NCBI GenBank assembly: GCA_965116015.1 | Contig: OZ220477.1 | Coordinates: forward strand, 2,108,001-2,172,000 | DNA from: S5-327 sp965116015 | Lineage (GTDB): Bacteria > Chloroflexota > Dehalococcoidia > Lucifugimonadales > Australimonadaceae | Direction of reading: 5' to 3' | DNA length: 64,000 nt | In this document: positions 1-7,991 of the stretch, one piece after another | How positions within the stretch are numbered: the stretch's first letter is position 1 | Layout of the letters: each line of letters begins with the position of its first letter | Made by a program: the position numbers and the translations under genes | Notes under the pieces: generated by a model | Seen by the model: only the letters and a program-made list of their open reading frames with translations | The model's database searches: none | Told to the model about the DNA's origin: nothing

Positions 1-114
1 CCGAGAGAGAGCTAACGGCGAGGAGCGGCTATCCCCGGGGCCCGGCGCAACCGCAGACTAGCCGTGCCCCCCTGATTTCCGTAAAGATGACGCGCTATCC
101 GTTACCGTCACCAT

Positions 115-840
115 ATGCGAACGCTCATCGTCAGCGACATACACAGTAACCTCATTGCCCTCGACGCGGTCATTGCCGCTGTCGAAGACGAGGCCCCGAT
201 CGACCGGGTTTGGTGCCTTGGCGACATCGTGGGCTACGGGCCGTGGCCTCTCGAAACAGTTCGCCGTGTCCGCGCGCTCGGAGCGCTGAGCGTGAAAGGC
301 AACCACGATGCCGGCGCGGCGGGGCTTGTAGCCCTCGACACGTTCAACTACTTCGCAGCCGAGGCGTGCCGTTGGACAAGGGAGCAGCTCGATAGCGACG
401 CTTCCGATTATTTGTCCAGCCTGCCCGAAACGCTTCGCGAAGACGGTTTCACGCTTGTGCATGGCTCGCCGAAAGACCCTCTGTGGGACTATCTGTTCGG
501 GTACCCGCAGGCCATTGAAGCGTGGGAGCGCGCTGTAACGCGCGATGTGCTCGTCGGTCATACGCACTATCAGCTTGCCGCCACGGCAGGCGCAGGGTTG
601 ACACAACCAGGCTCCGAGGGACTCACCGTCTTCAGGGGGGAGGCGCGGCTGGTGGTGAATCCAGGCAGCGTCGGGCAACCCCGCGACAGTGATCCGAGAG
701 CCGCCTATGCGGTTTACGACGACGACCTCGGCGCCGTCGCGCTCCATCGAGCCTGGTACAACGTCGCTGCGACGCAGCGCGCGATGGCGGATGCAGGTCT
801 CCCCGATCCTCTCATCAGCCGCCTCAGCGCAGGGCGGTAG
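115..840 (+). CDS. Metallophosphoesterase, YfcE/MJ0936-like
   Basis: A 241-residue calcineurin-like phosphoesterase, probably a cytosolic phosphodiesterase; the substrate cannot be read from sequence. The dinuclear-metal motifs are present in order: SDIHSN near residue 7, GDIVGYGP near 36, GNHD near 62, a VHGSP histidine near 116 and GHTH near 148. It is full length for the small single-domain members of the family. The ATG at 115 directly precedes the first motif strand (MRTLIVSDIH), so little N-terminal extension is possible. It stands alone, about 160 bp upstream of the rpsP operon and on the same strand. The 114 bases before it show no gene. Confidence 0.88.
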   Translation: MRTLIVSDIHSNLIALDAVIAAVEDEAPIDRVWCLGDIVGYGPWPLETVRRVRALGALSVKGNHDAGAAGLVALDTFNYFAAEACRWTREQLDSDASDYLSSLPETLREDGFTLVHGSPKDPLWDYLFGYPQAIEAWERAVTRDVLVGHTHYQLAATAGAGLTQPGSEGLTVFRGEARLVVNPGSVGQPRDSDPRAAYAVYDDDLGAVALHRAWYNVAATQRAMADAGLPDPLISRLSAGR

Positions 841-947
841 CACATCCGAGCAAGGTGGGTAAGAGGCGAGGGAGAACCGCGCAGCGGCGTTGACACAACG
901 GTGAGAGAACCCCGCGCATCGACGCGCGCGCGGCCGCTTGCGGGGTG

Positions 948-956
948 TGCTAGAAT
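948..956 (+). promoter_or_regulatory. Extended -10 promoter for rpsP
   Basis: TGC followed by TAGAAT matches an extended -10 element; no good -35 lies at the expected distance. It sits about 45 bases before the rpsP start, leaving room for the visible GGAGG ribosome binding site at 985-989. The same TGCTAGA pattern precedes several other genes in the window. Confidence 0.5.
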
Positions 957-1001
957 CCGCTAAACCTATCGCTCACGCGATCCTGGAGGTCGGCGTCAGC
1001 T

Positions 1002-1253
1002 ATGCTCCGTATTCGTCTGCGCAGAGTCGGCAAGAAGAAGCAGCCTAGTTACCGCATCGTCGTTGCCGATGCGCGGGCGCCGCGCGACGGCGCCTTCGTC
1101 GACCAGGTTGGACACTACAACCCGCTCACGGATCCCCCAACCATCGTCGTCGATCCAGACAAAGCCAAGCAGTGGCTCAGCCGCGGCGCCAAACCTTCGG
1201 ACAAGGTCGAGCGCATCTTGCAGGCTCAGAGCATACTAGGGAAGACGGTATAG
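1002..1253 (+). CDS. rpsP: 30S ribosomal protein bS16
   Basis: An 83-residue protein with the typical bS16 start (MLRIRLRRVGKKKQPSYRI), the ADARAPRDG stretch and the GHYNP motif. It is a structural and assembly protein of the 30S subunit. Length is normal for the family. GGAGG at 985-989 supports the ATG at 1002. It leads a compact set with khpA 2 bases downstream and rimM 11 bases after that, the conserved order in many Gram-positive and Chloroflexota genomes, linking 30S assembly factors in one transcript. Confidence 0.97.
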   Translation: MLRIRLRRVGKKKQPSYRIVVADARAPRDGAFVDQVGHYNPLTDPPTIVVDPDKAKQWLSRGAKPSDKVERILQAQSILGKTV

Positions 1254-1255
1254 CC

Positions 1256-1483
1256 ATGAAGGATCTCGTCGAGTACATCGCCAAAGCTATCGCCAGTCAT
1301 CCCGACGAAGTGAAAGTCGCTGAGTCTGAGGAGGATGGGGAGATCGTGATTCGCCTCGAGGTGCATCCCGAAGACAAGGGCCGCGTCATCGGGAGACAGG
1401 GACGCGTTGCCCAAGCGATGCGTACCCTCATCCGCGTCGCTGCCGTTAAGGAAGACGTGCGCGCTAACCTCGAGATTGTGTAG
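1256..1483 (+). CDS. khpA: KH-domain RNA-binding protein KhpA
   Basis: A 75-residue protein consisting of a single KH fold with the signature VIGRQGR (GxxG loop) near residue 43. Family members (KhpA/YlqC) bind RNA and act in translation or cell-envelope regulation together with KhpB; no KhpB is in this window. The ATG at 1256 lies 2 bases after the rpsP stop, indicating translational coupling. A longer reading from 1172 would run through the end of rpsP in another frame and is not credible. Confidence 0.93.
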   Translation: MKDLVEYIAKAIASHPDEVKVAESEEDGEIVIRLEVHPEDKGRVIGRQGRVAQAMRTLIRVAAVKEDVRANLEIV

Positions 1484-1494
1484 CTCCCAGCCGC

Positions 1495-2091
1495 GTGACG
1501 ATGCCCCGCTCAGGGCAGCATCATCCGCTGCTTCCGCCGCGCACTCTGGTTGAAGTCGGCGTTGTCGTTAGCTCCCATGGGCGCGACGGCGCCATTCGGG
1601 TGCTCTCCAGCGCAGGTGACCCCTCACGGTTTCGGCGCGGAGCGCGCCTCTTCATCGCCGGACGCGATTACACGATCGACGCGGCGCAGCCTCTCTCCGG
1701 CGGCCGCTTCCTCTTGAAGCTCAGCGGCGTCCACAACCGGGCCCAGGCGTCGGCGCTCGGCGGCGTCGCCATCGAAGTCGACGAACGCGATCTTCCCGAG
1801 CCCCCGCCCGATGCCTACTACCACTACCAACTCATCGGAATGACAGTCGCCGACGGCTCCGGCGTCGAGATAGGAACGCTTGCCGAGATCGTCCCCGCCG
1901 GTGGAGCGAACGATGTCTATGTCGTAACCGCCGATTGCCACGAACTGCTTCTCCCCGCCATTGGGGACGTCATCCTAAACGTTGACATCGCGGCCGGTCG
2001 TATGACAGTCGCAGTTCCTGAAGGCCTCGAATGGCGTGCCCTTGCGCCCCCAGGGTCCAAGATATCCCGTCGAAAACGCCGGGAGGCGTGA
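1495..2091 (+). CDS. rimM: 16S rRNA processing / 30S maturation factor RimM
   Basis: A 198-residue RimM. The N-terminal beta-barrel begins VEVGVVVSSHGRDG, close to the usual VGxIxxxHGxxG, and the PRC-barrel half contains YYHYQLIGM and GANDVYVV. It assists late 30S assembly near the bS19-binding region of 16S rRNA. The start is GTG at 1495 or ATG at 1501; both lie just after khpA. The C-terminus is a short basic tail rich in Arg and Lys. The rpsP-khpA-rimM order suggests that trmD would normally follow, but here a cupin gene follows instead. Confidence 0.93.
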   Translation: MTMPRSGQHHPLLPPRTLVEVGVVVSSHGRDGAIRVLSSAGDPSRFRRGARLFIAGRDYTIDAAQPLSGGRFLLKLSGVHNRAQASALGGVAIEVDERDLPEPPPDAYYHYQLIGMTVADGSGVEIGTLAEIVPAGGANDVYVVTADCHELLLPAIGDVILNVDIAAGRMTVAVPEGLEWRALAPPGSKISRRKRREA

Positions 2092-2179
2092 AGTCGATAG
2101 GGGAGGGCGCGCTACTCCCTCTCCCCGGCGTAGAATCCCCGCATCCCGACAGTACACGCCGTTGGCGCGGAGGAGTCCT

Positions 2180-2623
2180 ATGCTGAACGTGCGCAGAGTG
2201 GTTACCGGACACGACCAGCACGGCAAAGCCGTAACCATCATCGATGACGCCGGAGGCGTCGCCGCTAACCCCCGCCCCGGCGTCCAGACAGTGCTGGTTT
2301 GGACGACCGACGCCACCCCTGCTGATCTTGTCGGCGCCGACGACCGCGGCGCGCAAGTTGTGCCCCGGGCTCCCGCCTACCGCGGCTCAACATTCCGCGT
2401 CATCGAGTTTGCGCCTGGCAACGAGCGCGATATGCACGTAACGCCAATGATTGACTACGCTGTCGTCATCTCCGGCGAGATTGATATGGAGCTCGACGAC
2501 GGCTTGGAAGCGCATCTTTGCGCTGGCGACGTGCTTGTGCAGCGCGCCACTGTCCACAACTGGGCTAACCGCGGGTCCGAGCCCTGCGTAATCGCCTTCG
2601 TCCTCATCGACGCCCAAGAGTAA
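2180..2623 (+). CDS. Cupin-domain protein
   Basis: A 147-residue protein whose second half is a single cupin_2 barrel: MHVTPMIDYAVVISGEIDM and later GDVLVQRATVHNW hold the family's His and Glu/Gly pattern, although motif 1 has only one clear histidine (MHVTP) before the YAVVISGE strand. The substrate is unknown; relatives include small stand-alone sugar or aromatic-acid-binding cupins. An AGGAG ribosome binding site lies about 6 bases before ATG 2180. It is about 90 bp downstream of rimM and is followed by a minus-strand gene. Confidence 0.8.
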   Translation: MLNVRRVVTGHDQHGKAVTIIDDAGGVAANPRPGVQTVLVWTTDATPADLVGADDRGAQVVPRAPAYRGSTFRVIEFAPGNERDMHVTPMIDYAVVISGEIDMELDDGLEAHLCAGDVLVQRATVHNWANRGSEPCVIAFVLIDAQE

Positions 2624-2735
2624 TGCGCATCGTGCTCTTACCCGTTGCCTTCTCATCCCTAGCTTGCGGGACGTAGCGCAACGAGTGCGGCACGCGCTAG
2701 CTCCGGCGGACGCGCAAAAGCGGAGGGGCGCCCGC

Positions 2736-3512
2736 CTACGGCGCCTTCGCCACCCAGACGAGGTCCTCTGCGCTCTCCGTGACTGGTCCGCTGTTGAAAT
2801 CGCCGTAAACGGCCTCGACGACGAACCCGCATAGTTCCAGCAGGTGCTCCATCTCGTAGCGGAACGTGTACCGCTGCTCGAAATCGCGTACGAGCCGCCG
2901 CTCTACGACGCCAGTATCGCTCACCTCTTCGATGATCATCCGCACATCGTTGATTTGTTCAACGGGGTTCCACCCGTTCTGCGCCCACACGATGAGCGTG
3001 CCGCCCCCCTCGCGCTCCACATCCCGCAGATGAAAGGGAACGGCGGCGAGATCATCGTGCGCGAGAGTCTTCACATCAGGGTTGAACGTGTCCATCGCAA
3101 GCAGGCCGCCGCGTTCGAGGTGCGCCCTTGCAAGCGTCAGCGCCCGCCGTTGGTCGTCCACCGTCAGCATGCTCTGAAACGACCTGAACGGCATAATAAC
3201 GAGCGGAAAGCGGTCTGCGAGCCGCAGGTCCGCCATATCCCCGAGCTGAAAGATGCATCGCTCCGTTAGACCACGCCGCGCGGCCTTGGCGCGCGCCGTC
3301 TCCACCATCAGGGGAGAAATGTCGATTCCCACCACATCCACGCCCGCCTCGGCGATAGCGAGACTCACCCGCCCCGTTCCGCATCCAAGCTCCAGCGCCG
3401 GCCCTCCCGAAGCTTGCGCCTGCCCAACATAAAACCCCATATCGTGGTCGAGGCCGACATGCACAGCATCGTAGATGTCCGCCCAATCGTCATAGGGGAA
3501 CTCGAATGGCAT
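2736..3512 (-). CDS. Class I SAM-dependent methyltransferase
   Basis: A 258-residue Rossmann-fold methyltransferase. Motif I is LELGCGTGRVSLAIA (about residues 41-55), motif II VVGIDISPLM, and LAMDTFNPD resembles the post-motif region of the methyltransf_25 group. The substrate is unknown. It is about 110 bp downstream of ruvA on the same strand and may be transcribed with the yebC-ruvC-ruvA cluster. It occupies the place where ruvB often lies. It is complete. Confidence 0.85.
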   Translation of the reverse strand: MPFEFPYDDWADIYDAVHVGLDHDMGFYVGQAQASGGPALELGCGTGRVSLAIAEAGVDVVGIDISPLMVETARAKAARRGLTERCIFQLGDMADLRLADRFPLVIMPFRSFQSMLTVDDQRRALTLARAHLERGGLLAMDTFNPDVKTLAHDDLAAVPFHLRDVEREGGGTLIVWAQNGWNPVEQINDVRMIIEEVSDTGVVERRLVRDFEQRYTFRYEMEHLLELCGFVVEAVYGDFNSGPVTESAEDLVWVAKAP

Positions 3513-3624
3513 GTCCGCAGTCTACACTGTGTGGCCACGCCCTGATTCCTGCGCAGCCCACTCGTCATTCCCGAGAAGCGACGCGCATTGTGGGATTCTC
3601 TGCCGTTCCCGCGAAGCGGGAGCC

Positions 3625-4239
3625 CTAGCCTCCGCCCCCCATTCGCTGCAGAGCGCGCCTGACTCGTTCGTCTGTTCCCAGCCCCTCCTCGATCTCGACC
3701 GAGAGCGCCTGTCGCGCCTCGATGACTGAGTAGCCGAGGGCGAGCAGCCACTGAAGCGCAGGATCTCCCGTCGCTGACCCAGGGGCTGCAACCCCCACAG
3801 CTCTGCCGGGAACCAGCCCGCCGAACTCCTCCTCCAGCTTACCGCGAAGCTCAAGGATGACGCGTTCCGCCGTGCGTTTGCCGACTCCCGGAGCGCGGCT
3901 GATGGCCTGCGCGTCGCCCATAGCGATGGCGCCCGCCAAGTTTTGCGGGGAGAGAACGCCCAGTAGCGCCAGCGCCGCCTTTGGACCAATCTGGCTTACC
4001 CCGATCAGAAGCTCGAACAGCCGCAGCCCCTGCTCGGTGGCGAACCCGTACAGTTGCAGGTCGTCATCGCGAACGACAAGGTGGGTGAACAGGCGCGCCT
4101 GCTCGCCGCGTCCCGGCAGATCGCTGAGGTCGCTAGCAGGCGCGTATATTCGGAGGAGCACGCCTTCTCCTACGCGTATGATCGCGGAGTCCGCAGTCTT
4201 GCGCTCGAGCGTCCCCTCGATGCCTGCAACGAGACTCAT
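3625..4239 (-). CDS. ruvA: Holliday junction DNA helicase subunit RuvA
   Basis: A 204-residue RuvA that binds four-way junctions and recruits the RuvB motor during recombinational repair. Visible parts are the N-terminal OB fold (MSLVAGIEGTLERKTADSA), the tandem helix-hairpin-helix region (LIGVSQIGPKAALALLG and ISRAPGVGKRTAERVI) and a short C-terminal domain ending in ALGYSVIEARQAL. The chosen ATG at 4239 overlaps the ruvC stop by 4 bases (ATGA), which decides the start over an upstream ATG at 4284 inside ruvC. No ruvB lies in this window. Confidence 0.94.
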   Translation of the reverse strand: MSLVAGIEGTLERKTADSAIIRVGEGVLLRIYAPASDLSDLPGRGEQARLFTHLVVRDDDLQLYGFATEQGLRLFELLIGVSQIGPKAALALLGVLSPQNLAGAIAMGDAQAISRAPGVGKRTAERVILELRGKLEEEFGGLVPGRAVGVAAPGSATGDPALQWLLALGYSVIEARQALSVEIEEGLGTDERVRRALQRMGGGG

Positions 4240-4763
4240 CGCTGAGCCAGCCGTTGCGCTGCGCGAAGCTGCTGCGCATGGCAAAGCGCGACAGCGATAG
4301 CGTCTGATGCATCCTCAGGCATCGGTTCAACGCCCAAGCCAAGCAACAGGCGCACAGAGCGCTGCACCTGCTCTTTCGCGCCCCCCCCGTAGTTCGCCAC
4401 CGCCCTCTTCACGCTGGCAGGGAGGTAACGGTGCACTGTCAGCCCACATTGCGCGGCCACGAGAAGCGCCACTGCTTGCGCCTGCCCGACGGCCACCGCC
4501 GACTTAGCGCCGCGCTGCGCCGATACGAATGGCTCCTCGATCGCAAGCTGGTCGGGCGCCCATCGGGCTACAACATTCCGCAGCCCTGTATGAAGCTCGT
4601 GCAGCCGATCGCCAATCTCACGCGACGGCCCTCCCAGCAGCGTGCCCCAAGCCACGCACCGGAGAGCTTCGTCGCCGAAATCGAGCAAGCCGTAGCCCAT
4701 CACGCGAGTGCCCGGGTCAACACCGAGTACGCGGATCGCCCTCTTGTCGGCTACCGACGTCAC
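4236..4763 (-). CDS. ruvC: Holliday junction endonuclease RuvC
   Basis: A 175-residue RNase H-fold resolvase. Acidic catalytic residues are visible in VLGVDPGTRVMGYG (first Asp), LAIEEPF (Glu) and DASDAIAVALCH (last Asp pair). It resolves Holliday junctions in concert with RuvAB. Start and stop overlap its neighbours by 4 bases each: it starts within the end of yebC, and its stop overlaps the ruvA start, so the three genes form one coupled operon. Length is typical. Confidence 0.95.
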   Translation of the reverse strand: MTSVADKRAIRVLGVDPGTRVMGYGLLDFGDEALRCVAWGTLLGGPSREIGDRLHELHTGLRNVVARWAPDQLAIEEPFVSAQRGAKSAVAVGQAQAVALLVAAQCGLTVHRYLPASVKRAVANYGGGAKEQVQRSVRLLLGLGVEPMPEDASDAIAVALCHAQQLRAAQRLAQR

Positions 4764-5521
4764 TCGTCGCTGTACTTGGCCAGCGCCTCGTCTGCGAAGT
4801 CGGCGTTGGTGAAAACTTGCTGAATATCGTCCAGTTCCTCGATGTTGTCGAGCAGGCGCAGCGTCTGCCCCGCGTGAGAGCTGTCAAGCTGCACTGTCGT
4901 GGTGGGGACCATCGTTACGCTTGCCTGCGCCGGCTCTGTTTCCGTAGCCTTCACTGCGTTGATGATGGCCTCGAGCGCCCCAGGCTCCCCAGTGATCGCA
5001 AGCGCGCCGTCTTCCACCTTGAAGTCCTCCGCTCCCGCGTCGATGGCGGCCAGGGCAATCTCCTCCGCCTTCTCTGCGGTGACGTCTTCGATGGAAACGA
5101 CGGACTTGCTCTCGAACATCCAAGCCACGGATCCAGCCTCGCCGAGGTTCCCTCCGCTCTTGCTGAACACCGAGCGAACGTTAGAGGCAGTGCGGTTCCG
5201 ATTGTCGGTAAGAGCTTTCGCCATAATCGCCGCGCCTCCGGGCGCATAGCCCTCGTAGACAATCTCCTCCAGCGCCGCGCCGTCGCTGCCTACTCCCAGC
5301 CCTTTCTTCACGGCGCGCTCGACGTTGTCGGCAGGCATATTGGCCGCGCGGGCCTTGTCTATCATCAGGCGGAGGCGGAAGTTCATTGCAGGGTCGCCGC
5401 TCCCGCCTTCCCGCGCCGCGACTGCGATGTCGCTAGCAAGCTTCGTGAACAGCGCTCCCCGCTTCGCATCGATTGCCGCCTTCTTGTGCTTAATCGTTGA
5501 CCATTTCGAGTGACCGGACAT
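4760..5521 (-). CDS. yebC: YebC/PmpR-family DNA-binding protein
   Basis: A 253-residue member of the YebC/TACO1 family, recognised by its N-terminus MSGHSKWSTIKHKKAAIDA and by NMPADNVERAVKKG and YEGYAPGG. Family members are described as transcription regulators or as factors that help ribosomes through difficult sequences. The start at 5521 is set by the invariant MSGHSKW; a longer upstream reading lacks homology. It heads the yebC-ruvC-ruvA operon, with the ATGA overlap to ruvC. Confidence 0.95.
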   Translation of the reverse strand: MSGHSKWSTIKHKKAAIDAKRGALFTKLASDIAVAAREGGSGDPAMNFRLRLMIDKARAANMPADNVERAVKKGLGVGSDGAALEEIVYEGYAPGGAAIMAKALTDNRNRTASNVRSVFSKSGGNLGEAGSVAWMFESKSVVSIEDVTAEKAEEIALAAIDAGAEDFKVEDGALAITGEPGALEAIINAVKATETEPAQASVTMVPTTTVQLDSSHAGQTLRLLDNIEELDDIQQVFTNADFADEALAKYSDE

Positions 5522-5662
5522 AGAGCGTACTCCTGAGCAACCGGGGTTCACCGGCCAGCGCTGCTGCGATGCGCCCTCTTCAGAATAAGCCAATGCGCCG
5601 CTTGCTTCCAACTAGCAGGAGAGCGCTTGTCTTGAGCCTCGACCTAACGCTTCCGCGCTGCG

Positions 5663-5692
5663 TTGACACTCCCGGAGCGCAGCGGGTATGTT
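5663..5692 (+). promoter_or_regulatory. Sigma-70 type promoter for the Rieske oxygenase gene
   Basis: TTGACA at 5663-5668, 18 bases, then TATGTT at 5687-5692. A transcript would begin near 5699 and keep the GGAG ribosome binding site at 5703-5706. Confidence 0.5.
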
Positions 5693-5716
5693 GCTAAGCT
5701 GCAGGAGAAGGGCGCC

Positions 5717-6985
5717 GTGCTCACCAGAGAACAGAACGACCTCCTCACTCGTGTAGGACCCGGGACTCCTATGGGCGAGACGTTGCGCCGCTACTGGATT
5801 CCCGCGCTCCTCGATTGGGAGCTTCCCGAACCCGATTGCGCCCCCGTGCGCCTCCGCCTGCTTGGCGAAGACCTTGTCGCGTTCCGATGCTCGAGCGGCC
5901 GCATCGGCGTCCTCGACGAGTACTGTCCCCACCGTCGCACCTCCCTTTGGCTAGGACGCAACGAAGAAGACGGCCTGCGCTGCGTTTACCACGGCTGGAA
6001 GTTCGACATCACAGGGCAGTGCGTCGATCAGATGAACGAGCCGCAGCAATTCGCCCATAAGATTAAAACGACAGCCTACCCGGCTATCGAGGCTGGCGGA
6101 GTCGTGTGGGTTTATATGGGTCCGAAAGACAAACAGCCCCCCCTTCCCAATTTCGAATGGACACGTGTGCGCGACGAACAACGCCACGTGACGAAAGTCG
6201 TCGAAGAGTGCAATTGGCTCCAAGCGTTCGAGGGCGGCATCGACACGTCCCACGCGCCCATCATGCACCGCGCCCTCAAGCCTAATCCTGCGCAGCCAGG
6301 CATTCCTGCAGCCGACGCGTTCGTTGTCGGCGAGCCGCCCACGCTCGAGGTCGAAACAACCGGCTATGGCTACCGCTACTACGGCATCCGCAAGCTTGGC
6401 AAAGATGAACAGTACGCGCGCGGCTACCACTACGTGATGCCGTGGACGCAGATTCGCCCAGGCAGCCGAGGAGGCTCCGACAACCAGCGCTCGCACGGCC
6501 ACCACTGGGTTCCCATCGACGACGAGCGCTGTCTGGTGTGGAACTGGTACTACACGTGGGGAGAAGGCCCGCTTGGGGAAACGGGCGCCGAAGGAACCGG
6601 CAATGATTTCGGCGTCGACATCGATGTCGAGCGTGGTTTCCGGTCGATCAGGAACCGTTCGAACGATTGGATGATCGACCGGCAGGCGCAGAAGACCGAG
6701 ACGTTCACAGGCATCTGGGGCATCAACGCGCAAGACCGAGCTGTTCAGGAGATGATGGGCTCGATCGTCGACCGCTCGCGGGAGCATCTCGGCCCCGCCG
6801 ACAGGGCCATTATCGCGGCTCGGAAGCTGCTTGCTGACGCGGTGTCGACGACGCAGGATGGCGGCGATCCGCCCGGAGCATCGTCGAGCTATTACCACCT
6901 CCGCGCCGCGGACGCTGTTCTGCCCGCAGGCCGCAGCTGGCGCGAAGCGCTCCTTCCCCAGATGGATCCTGCCCTGCGCGGGTAG
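5717..6985 (+). CDS. Rieske-type aromatic-ring oxygenase, large subunit
   Basis: A 422-residue ring-hydroxylating oxygenase alpha subunit of the phthalate/vanillate type. The Rieske [2Fe-2S] ligands are C-P-H in EYCPHRRTSLW and C-V-Y-H in RCVYHGWKFD, with the expected spacing. The mononuclear-iron region includes EGGIDTSHAPIMHR. The start is taken as GTG 5717 because VLTREQNDLLTRVGPGTPMG matches the usual N-terminus and GGAG lies 10 bases upstream; a TTG at 5663 is in frame but falls on the predicted -35. Its reductase partner is not adjacent. The substrate is unknown. Confidence 0.9.
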   Translation: MLTREQNDLLTRVGPGTPMGETLRRYWIPALLDWELPEPDCAPVRLRLLGEDLVAFRCSSGRIGVLDEYCPHRRTSLWLGRNEEDGLRCVYHGWKFDITGQCVDQMNEPQQFAHKIKTTAYPAIEAGGVVWVYMGPKDKQPPLPNFEWTRVRDEQRHVTKVVEECNWLQAFEGGIDTSHAPIMHRALKPNPAQPGIPAADAFVVGEPPTLEVETTGYGYRYYGIRKLGKDEQYARGYHYVMPWTQIRPGSRGGSDNQRSHGHHWVPIDDERCLVWNWYYTWGEGPLGETGAEGTGNDFGVDIDVERGFRSIRNRSNDWMIDRQAQKTETFTGIWGINAQDRAVQEMMGSIVDRSREHLGPADRAIIAARKLLADAVSTTQDGGDPPGASSSYYHLRAADAVLPAGRSWREALLPQMDPALRG

Positions 6986-7109
6986 TCTTGCGGCGACTCG
7001 CTCGCCCTGAACCCGAACAGTCCTGCGCACAACGGCGCGCGCCGTTAGCGCCACGGACGGGGATGTCCGCGTTGACGCGAATGCCGCCATTCTCTACCCT
7101 TTCTACAGT

Positions 7110-7185
<76 letters not shown>

Positions 7186-7195
7186 GAATCTCTCT

Positions 7196-7948
7196 ATGGC
7201 TGACGCTCAGCAGCGCCTCTACCACGACCTTGCAGGACTCTGGCCGCTGATGAGCCCTCCCGCAGACTACGCCGAAGAAGCCTACTACTGGCTGCGCGAG
7301 CTTCGCGAGCGTCTGCCTCGTCGTCGCCGCCCTCGCATCCTCGAGCTCGGCTGCGGAGGCGGCCATTTCCTCCACCACCTCGTTCGCGAATTCAGCGCCG
7401 TCGCCGTAGACCTCTCTCCTGAGATGTTGCGACACTCGCGAAAGCTGAACCCAGGCGTCAAGCATCGCGTCGGCGATATGCGGACGGTCCGGCTCGCCGA
7501 GCAGTTCGAGGCCGTGCTCATCCATGACGCTATCGACTATATGCTCACCGAGGACGATCTGCTCGCCGCGTTCGCCACTGCCAGGGAGCATCTCCGCCCC
7601 GGCGGCGTCCTGATCGTCGCGCCTGATCACTACAAGGAAACGTTCACTGAGACCACCATTGCCCACGAGACCCACAGCGACGGACAAACCGAATTGACGT
7701 GGGTGGAATACTCGACCGACCTTAACCCCGACGACACGGTATGCGAGACCGTCTACGTGCTCTTTCGTCGCGAAATCGGAGCTGAGCACAGTCTGGACGT
7801 GGATTGCGATCGGCACACGTTGGGACTGTTCCCGATTGCCTCGTGGGAGCGCTTGCTGACCAGATCCGGGTTCGACGTCGAGCAGGTGGACTATCCCGTG
7901 AGCGACGATGGAACCCCGATGTGGCTCTGGGTCTGCACGTTGCGCTAG
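7196..7948 (+). CDS. Class I SAM-dependent methyltransferase
   Basis: A 250-residue methyltransferase with motif I ILELGCGGGHFLHHL (about residues 46-60), VAVDLSPEMLRHSRK (motif II) and a following RVGDMRTVRL. The substrate is not identifiable. The ATG at 7196 lies only 11 bases after the tRNA-Lys CCA, so it may be expressed from the tRNA transcript. It resembles the gene at 2736-3512 in fold but not closely in sequence. Confidence 0.85.
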   Translation: MADAQQRLYHDLAGLWPLMSPPADYAEEAYYWLRELRERLPRRRRPRILELGCGGGHFLHHLVREFSAVAVDLSPEMLRHSRKLNPGVKHRVGDMRTVRLAEQFEAVLIHDAIDYMLTEDDLLAAFATAREHLRPGGVLIVAPDHYKETFTETTIAHETHSDGQTELTWVEYSTDLNPDDTVCETVYVLFRREIGAEHSLDVDCDRHTLGLFPIASWERLLTRSGFDVEQVDYPVSDDGTPMWLWVCTLR

Positions 7949-7991
7949 AGCCTTCCCCTGAGCCCGAAAGCGCGAGGAACAGGGACGCTGG

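Noticed and set aside
58..843. Minus-strand frame opposite the first phosphoesterase gene
   Set aside because: It is a mirror frame; the plus strand carries all metallophosphoesterase motifs.
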